Source: Apostichopus japonicus
Taxonomy: Eukaryota > Echinodermata > Holothuroidea > Aspidochirotida > Stichopodidae
DNA: 64,000 nt
Assembly: GCF_037975245.1 (NCBI RefSeq)
Contig: NC_092566.1
Span: forward strand, 3,350,001 to 3,414,000
Direction of reading: 5' to 3'
Shown here: piece after piece, positions 62,101-64,000 of the stretch
Numbering within the stretch: position 1 is the first letter of the stretch
Layout: every line of letters starts with the position of its first letter
Translations under genes and position numbers: made by a program
Notes under the pieces: model-generated
Told to the model about the DNA's origin: nothing
The model's database searches: none
The model's input: the letters and a program-made list of their open reading frames with translations, nothing else

Positions 62101-63710
62101 TGAAGTCACATTTGTCTAAAGTGAACATATTCAGTTTATGTGAAACTACAGAGAAGTACCCGTTGGTGACACAATTTGTCAAGACTAATTTTGTTCCGGT
62201 ATTTTGTAGGGTCTTGTTGGGCAGCCATGTCAAACTATTTTCAGAGGCTCTCTGAGATACAACCTGTTTGATTAAACTTCAAGCACTTGTTAGCTTCAAA
62301 ATCGTTAACTAACGTCATTGGACGATCAACTCCCGCTATTACAGACTTTTCCGAAGAATGTTTATATTTGTCTGATTCATCAGTAATTTTTCTTAACAGA
62401 CTCAATATTATCTTCCCCCTGCTATCTGGAATACCAACAGAACAGAGTTTAGAGACTTTTTGTGAAATTTGTCGCACTTATGTACCCCTGCACCACAACA
62501 TCGTAATTAGAATTACCAGTTTCCCAAGAAGAAGTGAGGATTGATGAGTACCTCGCTAACTCGCCACAAATTTCACAAAACGTCTCTATTAAATGTAAGA
62601 TTATATTTCCATCTTGATAATGAATGAACATTCTCAAAGAACATCATCTGGTAAAAGGTCATGCATGTGTAAGTAAAATTTCATATGCGTTGTTGTCACG
62701 GAGATAGATTTCATAGCAACTTATAGCACATATTTTGAAGTACTGTACCTAACTTTAAAAATCCTACCAGGCTTTTGGGTGTTTTTTGGATTTTTTGCTA
62801 CATTTTGCATATAGTTTTAACATTTCTTATAATTATCCATTCTTCCAAGTATATAAATTTTCTACTTTGTAATCAATTTCTGAAGTTAGCATGCAAGTAT
62901 GAATCATGGAATGATGTTATACCCATCAGCTATGCTAGAACACAATTTTAAATTATTTGTAATTACACATCAAAAATATGAATTATGAGGGTTTTTTTTT
63001 CTTTCATCGATATTTTAATGCTATTTTAAGTTTTGTAATAAATTAGTATCTATCAGAAACTGAATGTAATTTCTAAAAGGTTTATTAAAATAATTTCATC
63101 GACAGCAGCATGTACCTCACTCTATACTGGGTCAAGTTAAGGTGTATAGTATTTCTGTGTATTTACCAAAGCTTCAAAAGATTAATGCAAATTGTGGAAT
63201 TTTCAAGCTTTCCTGCAATAGTTTAATCAATAAAAAACATGTATTTCATTTTGGCTGCAGCACCTTTAAGGTCTAATTATTTATTATATGGTGATAAAAA
63301 GTTAGCAAGCACAAAGCAAAATAATACAAATGCAAAAATATAATCATAATAACCTTAATAATTAATGAAAGAATGAAAAGAGAAGAAAAAATTGAATAGA
63401 GTTGAGAAGTGTTAAAAAGTCAAGCCACACATGTTAGGCACTTTTGAAAACAGGAACTCCAAGAACATAATTTAGTCTTGAGTGAGAATTTGAAGGATCA
63501 ACTTTTTTTTCTTCTTTTTTCCCCCTCCCCTCGTTAGCTCAATCGAGTGCAACATATTAGCAGTGCAATGTCTCTTGAACATACTCAAGTGGAGCCCAAT
63601 TTACCGTGATGTCTTCCGAGAGGTGGGCTTGTTGGAGGTTATGGTGAGCTGTCTACACCAGTATGCAGCCATGCTGAAGACCAAACAGTCAGAGAATACT
63701 CCTGGCAGAG
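25932..63710 (+). CDS. WDFY3: WDFY3 (ALFY) N-terminal part, nine coding exons, continues past window
   Basis: Coding exons: 25932-26111, 26961-27087, 45494-45750, 46655-46847, 48264-48453, 54437-54603, 56025-56080, 57363-57607, 63538-63710 (or 63848). All phases match, giving 529 residues collinear with the start of WDFY3. Recognisable blocks include DNELGLMHLRKLYVELC, VSRLFVTEIRRRA, STLVKCLYLFFDLP, LLFSAISSWCP, TTISRHGL, LKDSSD, NYFVLEPLHT and DVFREVGLLEVMV. WDFY3 is a ~3500-residue cytosolic/nuclear scaffold for selective autophagy of protein aggregates; its C-terminal PH-BEACH, WD40 and PI3P-binding FYVE domains would lie to the right. Only the armadillo-like N-terminal region is here. Introns reach 18.4 kb. 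The ninth exon has a tandem partial duplication giving two donors. Confidence 0.93.
26112..26960 (+). other. WDFY3 intron after coding exon 1
   Basis: Holds several G- and C-runs (26451-26650, 26841-26852) and no recognisable element. Confidence 0.8.
26961..27087 (+). CDS. WDFY3: WDFY3 coding exon 2
   Basis: The acceptor is TTTTCTGTAG and the donor GTTAGT, phase 0 to 1. It encodes DVLQFATQVSRLFVTEIRRR, matching the WDFY3 family closely. Confidence 0.92.
27371..27487. repeat. C/A-rich low-complexity tract
   Basis: Degenerate CACACATCACC/CACCTGACCCC repeats, pyrimidine-rich on average, no coding potential. Confidence 0.7.
27890..27962 (+). mobile_element. SINE 3' fragment
   Basis: Matches the tail of the SINEs at 7641 and 13982: ACATTTGTGGTCGCTTAAGC followed by GTAAAAATAACTGCTGAT. 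The tRNA-like head is absent. Confidence 0.75.
30745..30840. mobile_element. Fragment of the 14.66-kb hAT-like MITE family
   Basis: Shares TTCCAAAGGGGAGGGGGACA, the following C-rich block and CTTAGACCCCTCCCC with 14656-15030. No terminal inverted repeats or target duplication here. Confidence 0.75.
32112..33152. mobile_element. Non-autonomous hAT-like element, 1041 bp
   Basis: The ends are TAGTGTTTGCACGGGT and ACCCGTGTAAACACTA, inverted with one mismatch. The element is flanked by a perfect 8-bp direct repeat GTTAAAAT (32104-32111 and 33153-33160). Subterminal regions carry many CGGGTACCCG words. The interior contains about 2.4 copies of a ~136-bp tandem unit (32250-32548, starting CATTGACTTAGTGTGGTGTT). 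No long open frame, so no transposase. Confidence 0.87.
35165..35960. repeat. GTACAA-rich tandem array, 179-bp higher-order unit
   Basis: Units start near 35437, 35617 and 35795, with a more diverged one before them. Each contains smaller ~18-20-bp modules (GGGTACAAATTCACACAGG) and the spacer ACAACACAAAACGGGTACAC. The array lacks stop codons in several frames on both strands, so it produces spurious overlapping open frames. Confidence 0.92.
36254..36381. repeat. Dispersed repeat, copy A
   Basis: Shares AAAATACTATG, ACTGCTATACATC, AATTTGACCATTTT and the end GCATTTTGCGATGCGATACT with 47246-47373. No terminal repeats seen. Identity unknown. Confidence 0.7.
40311..40900 (+). repeat. Dispersed repeat starting with a 30-bp palindrome
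   Basis: Begins with a near-perfect palindrome (TAGCTCATACCAGC / GCTGGTGTGAGCTA, 40311-40340), then four CTATCACT-type repeats, then a body with GAAACTTGGTCACAA-type duplicated blocks at about 40.45 and 40.75 kb. It contains a DR1-type nuclear-receptor motif GGGTCAAAGGTCA (40506-40518). I recall similar units in invertebrate genomes but cannot name the family. The right limit is approximate. Confidence 0.6.
41361..41590. mobile_element. Transposon-like fragment
   Basis: Starts CAGTGGTGTGGCCAGGATT, a hAT-like end, followed by a G run and repeated TTTGGC/GGGCC blocks. A matching right end and target duplication are missing. Confidence 0.4.
41790..43090. repeat. ~118-bp tandem satellite, about ten copies
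   Basis: TCACAACTACTGCACACTTG recurs at 41803, 41921, 42037, 42155, 42273, 42390, 42508, 42626, 42744 and 42862, with a diverged unit after 42960. Each unit carries GAGTGACCTGGTAACC, CTGACCTTCC, the palindrome GGTGATCGGTCACC and CAGGTCAAC. Diverged single copies lie at 44064 and 54006. Confidence 0.92.
44064..44170. repeat. Diverged single copy of the 118-bp repeat
   Basis: CTTACCTGTCTCCCCACAAC, CTTGCTGTACCGTGTC, GATAACCTTTT and CCAGTGACCGG follow the order of the 118-bp unit with many substitutions. Confidence 0.6.
45331..45490 (+). repeat. 80-bp tandem duplication abutting a WDFY3 splice acceptor
   Basis: CAAACTGTCCAAAAAACAGG through TTTATCATCATCATCATCA occurs twice in tandem with an 80-bp period. 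The copies differ at very few positions. The second copy supplies the pyrimidine tract of the acceptor at 45491-45493. Confidence 0.9.
45494..45750 (+). CDS. WDFY3: WDFY3 coding exon 3
   Basis: The acceptor is TCATCAACAG and the donor GTAAAA, phase 1 to 0. It encodes AIIKYLEVQASEENSKGWML and STLVKCLYLFFDLPEID, strongly WDFY3-like. Confidence 0.92.
45751..46654 (+). other. WDFY3 intron after coding exon 3
   Basis: Contains a C run near 46.14 kb; no element recognised. Confidence 0.8.
46655..46847 (+). CDS. WDFY3: WDFY3 coding exon 4
   Basis: The acceptor is TTTTGTTTCAG and the donor a consensus GTAAGT, phase 0 to 1. It encodes SAEELAKEDDLNLLFSAISS and ADVLTTISRHGLTEEVVQYV. Confidence 0.93.
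46848..48263 (+). other. WDFY3 intron after coding exon 4
   Basis: Holds the dispersed repeat at 47246-47373 with a partial tandem copy just before it (from about 47.12 kb). The remainder is unremarkable AT-rich DNA. Confidence 0.75.
47246..47373. repeat. Dispersed repeat, copy B
   Basis: Homologous to 36254-36381, ending GCATTTTGCGATGCGATACT. The segment TGTGTAAAGACACTGCTATA is present twice (about 47135 and 47275), showing a local partial duplication. Confidence 0.7.
48264..48453 (+). CDS. WDFY3: WDFY3 coding exon 5
   Basis: The acceptor is CTCTTTTAG and the donor a consensus GTAAGT, phase 1 to 2. It encodes CLSACIWNMN, TIMEIVEMCF and LLKDSSDKTAILVDDFR, aligned with WDFY3. Confidence 0.92.
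48965..49590. repeat. Four-copy GAGTACA-rich tandem array
   Basis: TATGAGTACAAGGCTGGAAG or close variants start at about 49031, 49165, 49292 and 49446 (spacing 134, 127, 154 bp). Each is followed by CTTAATCTTGTACTAGTATC and a CCACAAGTACA block. The unit length varies by indels. Confidence 0.88.
50111..50150. repeat. (TA)20 microsatellite
   Basis: Forty uninterrupted bases of alternating T and A. Confidence 0.95.
50733..51425. repeat. Pyrimidine-dominated tandem array (~690 bp)
   Basis: Variants of CTCCTCATTTCTCTGCTTCC repeat throughout, with a higher-order repeat of about 254 bp (compare 50769 and 51023). The plus strand is almost purely C/T. Open frames of up to 185 codons here (Ser/Pro/Phe-rich) and on the other strand are repeat artefacts. 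Confidence 0.92.
53191..53517. mobile_element. Non-autonomous hAT-like MITE (327 bp)
   Basis: The ends CATCGGCGTAG and CTACGCCTATG are inverted with one mismatch. They are flanked by a perfect 8-bp direct repeat ACCTTGAG at 53183-53190 and 53518-53525. The interior has a G13 run near the left end and C runs near the right. The ends resemble those of 14656-15030, so it may be a related subfamily. Confidence 0.83.
54006..54070. repeat. Diverged single copy of the 118-bp repeat
   Basis: CTCACTTACCTGTCTTCTCA, then CAGGCTTGTCTTATCGTACC, matches the first half of the satellite unit. Confidence 0.5.
54437..54603 (+). CDS. WDFY3: WDFY3 coding exon 6
   Basis: The acceptor is ATATTCCCAG and the donor GTATGT, phase 2 to 1. 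In the joined frame it reads LEEMTTEESKHSMRHLMFLM and ends LPGFTFPVPSGK, matching the conserved LPGFAVPQPAGK region. The frame carried in from exon 5 differs from the longest open frame on this stretch, which is therefore misleading. Confidence 0.9.
54604..56024 (+). other. WDFY3 intron after coding exon 6
   Basis: Contains C-rich runs, a ~60-bp imperfect duplication around ATGTACACT...GATGTGTAGG (55.13-55.21 kb) and a purine tract (55770-55855). Confidence 0.75.
55770..55855. repeat. Purine-only G/A tract
   Basis: About 85 bp of GGGGAGAGGGGGAAGGGG-type sequence, almost without pyrimidines, able in principle to form triplex or quadruplex DNA. Confidence 0.8.
56025..56080 (+). CDS. WDFY3: WDFY3 coding exon 7 (56-bp small exon)
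   Basis: An 18-T run ending TTTGTAG precedes it. The donor is GTATAG, phase 1 to 0. It encodes QSVRNLQAFQVLQTVFLK, collinear with human HSVRNVQAFAVLQNAFLK. It is easy to miss because of its length. Confidence 0.92.
56081..57362 (+). other. WDFY3 intron after coding exon 7
   Basis: Contains a short GGGTGTGAGTTATGAAT duplication at 56.25 kb and a SINE just before the next exon. Confidence 0.8.
57003..57247 (-). mobile_element. tRNA-derived SINE, third family
   Basis: On the minus strand it starts GGAGTGTTAGCTCAGTGGTT with a perfect A box (TAGCTCAGTGG) and B box GGTTCAAGTCA. It runs through GAGGCTTCTCCGTGAGTTCC to the palindrome CCTGCTAGCAGG. It ends in an ATACATA-repeat tail (57004-57030), as SINE tails often do. 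It is inserted about 115 bp upstream of a WDFY3 exon. Confidence 0.82.
57363..57607 (+). CDS. WDFY3: WDFY3 coding exon 8
   Basis: The acceptor is TTCTTAAACAG and the donor GTATGT, phase 0 to 2. It encodes ILEVINNIYNSDSANYFVLE, LLEFVVERLNFVPYKELISL and LLLKAG, matching WDFY3. Confidence 0.93.
61667..61790. repeat. 60-bp tandem duplication
   Basis: ACATCTTAAAATAGAAGAAT through ATCAGGATATTTTACCA occurs twice with an exact 60-bp period and almost no divergence. Confidence 0.92.
62451..62588. repeat. Inverted repeat with ~26-bp arms
   Basis: AGAGACTTTTTGTGAAATTTGTCG (62451) and the reverse complement of 62563-62588 agree at all but two or three positions, around an ~87-bp loop. In both strands the arm can read ETFCEIC, which explains the mirrored open frames here. 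Confidence 0.8.
63538..63710 (+). CDS. WDFY3: WDFY3 coding exon 9 (first donor)
   Basis: The acceptor CCCTCGTTAG follows a pyrimidine run; phase 2 to 1. It encodes IECNILAVQCLLNILKWSPI, YRDVFREVGLLEVMVSCLHQ and YAAMLKTKQSE, collinear with human KDVFREVGLLEVMVNLLHKY. The donor GTAAGTTT at 63711 is repeated at 63849 by a tandem duplication, so an extended exon 63538-63848 is also possible. Confidence 0.9.
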
Positions 63711-63932
63711 GTAAGTTTAGACACTTATTGGGATTATGTGGTGAAGAAGGTAAGGTGAGGGTGGGCTTGTTGGAGGTTATGGTGAGCTGTCTTCACCAGT
63801 ATGCAGCCATGCTGAAGACCAAACAGTCAGAGAATACTCCTGGCAGAGGTAAGTTTAGACACTTATTGGGATTATGTGGTGATGAAGGTAAGGTGAGGCA
63901 GGGTTGCTAAAGGTTATGGTGACCTGTCTTCA
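63623..63932 (+). repeat. 138-bp tandem duplication spanning the exon 9 end and its donor
   Basis: Copy 1 is 63623-63760, copy 2 63761-63898, and a truncated, diverged third copy starts at 63899. Copies 1 and 2 differ at two positions: CTA to CTT, silent, and GAA to GAT in the donor-downstream part. The period is 46 codons, so the frame stays open from copy 1 through copy 2. Confidence 0.93.
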
Positions 63933-64000
63933 AAACAAATTGTAGCTTTGGATGGAGGAATATCCAACTATTATCTATAAATATCACGTGGTTCGATCAT

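Larger units (their letters stand above)
57608..63537 (+). other. WDFY3 intron after coding exon 8 (5.9 kb)
   Basis: AT-rich. A 60-bp tandem duplication and a long inverted repeat are listed separately. Nothing else supported; several open frames of 60-120 codons lack splice context or family resemblance. Confidence 0.75.

Overview
This is a eukaryotic nuclear window, AT-rich and intron-dominated. It carries GT-AG introns, tRNA-derived SINEs, hAT-type MITEs and many tandem arrays. There is no bacterial gene organisation, operon, CRISPR array or real tRNA/rRNA gene. The two recognisable genes are animal genes. Short exons, long repeat-filled introns and the SINE/MITE style suggest a marine invertebrate deuterostome, perhaps an echinoderm; that assignment is an inference without a database search.

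Left edge (1-3383): one plausible internal exon (137-355, minus strand) of an unrecognised gene leaving the window, then a gene-poor gap. Minus strand 3384-13176: a complete 13-exon gene for a 719-residue coiled-coil protein. I assembled it by hand, and all splice phases join without a stop. Its N-terminus (acidic start, CxxC...H motif, then coiled coil) resembles LEKR1.

Plus strand 25932 to beyond the right edge: the first nine coding exons (529 residues) of the WDFY3/ALFY orthologue, the large BEACH-WD40-FYVE scaffold of selective autophagy. Only the N-terminal armadillo-like region is inside the window; the BEACH, WD40 and FYVE parts lie to the right. The two genes are head to head. A candidate promoter with ETS-, NRF1- and YY1-like sites lies near 16.25-16.40 kb, and WDFY3 would then have a 5' leader intron of about 9.5 kb.

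The rest is intron and intergenic DNA with dense accessory structure. There are three hAT-like non-autonomous elements with perfect 8-bp target duplications (14656-15030, 32112-33152, 53191-53517). A 388-bp MITE is built of GATATC palindromes (15650-16039). The most unusual object is a 2.94-kb element (22439-25379): it has perfect 18-bp terminal inverted repeats, eight copies of a 16-bp motif in both orientations, and a five-copy ~253-bp satellite in its middle. Other arrays include a ~118-bp satellite rich in nuclear-receptor half-sites (41.8-43.0 kb), a 179-bp GTACAA-rich array (35.2-36.0 kb), a ~130-155-bp array (49 kb) and a 690-bp pyrimidine-only array (50.7-51.4 kb).

At the right edge, the 3' half of the ninth WDFY3 coding exon together with its donor site is tandemly duplicated. 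The period is exactly 138 bp and in frame, giving two equivalent donors that would change the protein by 46 residues.
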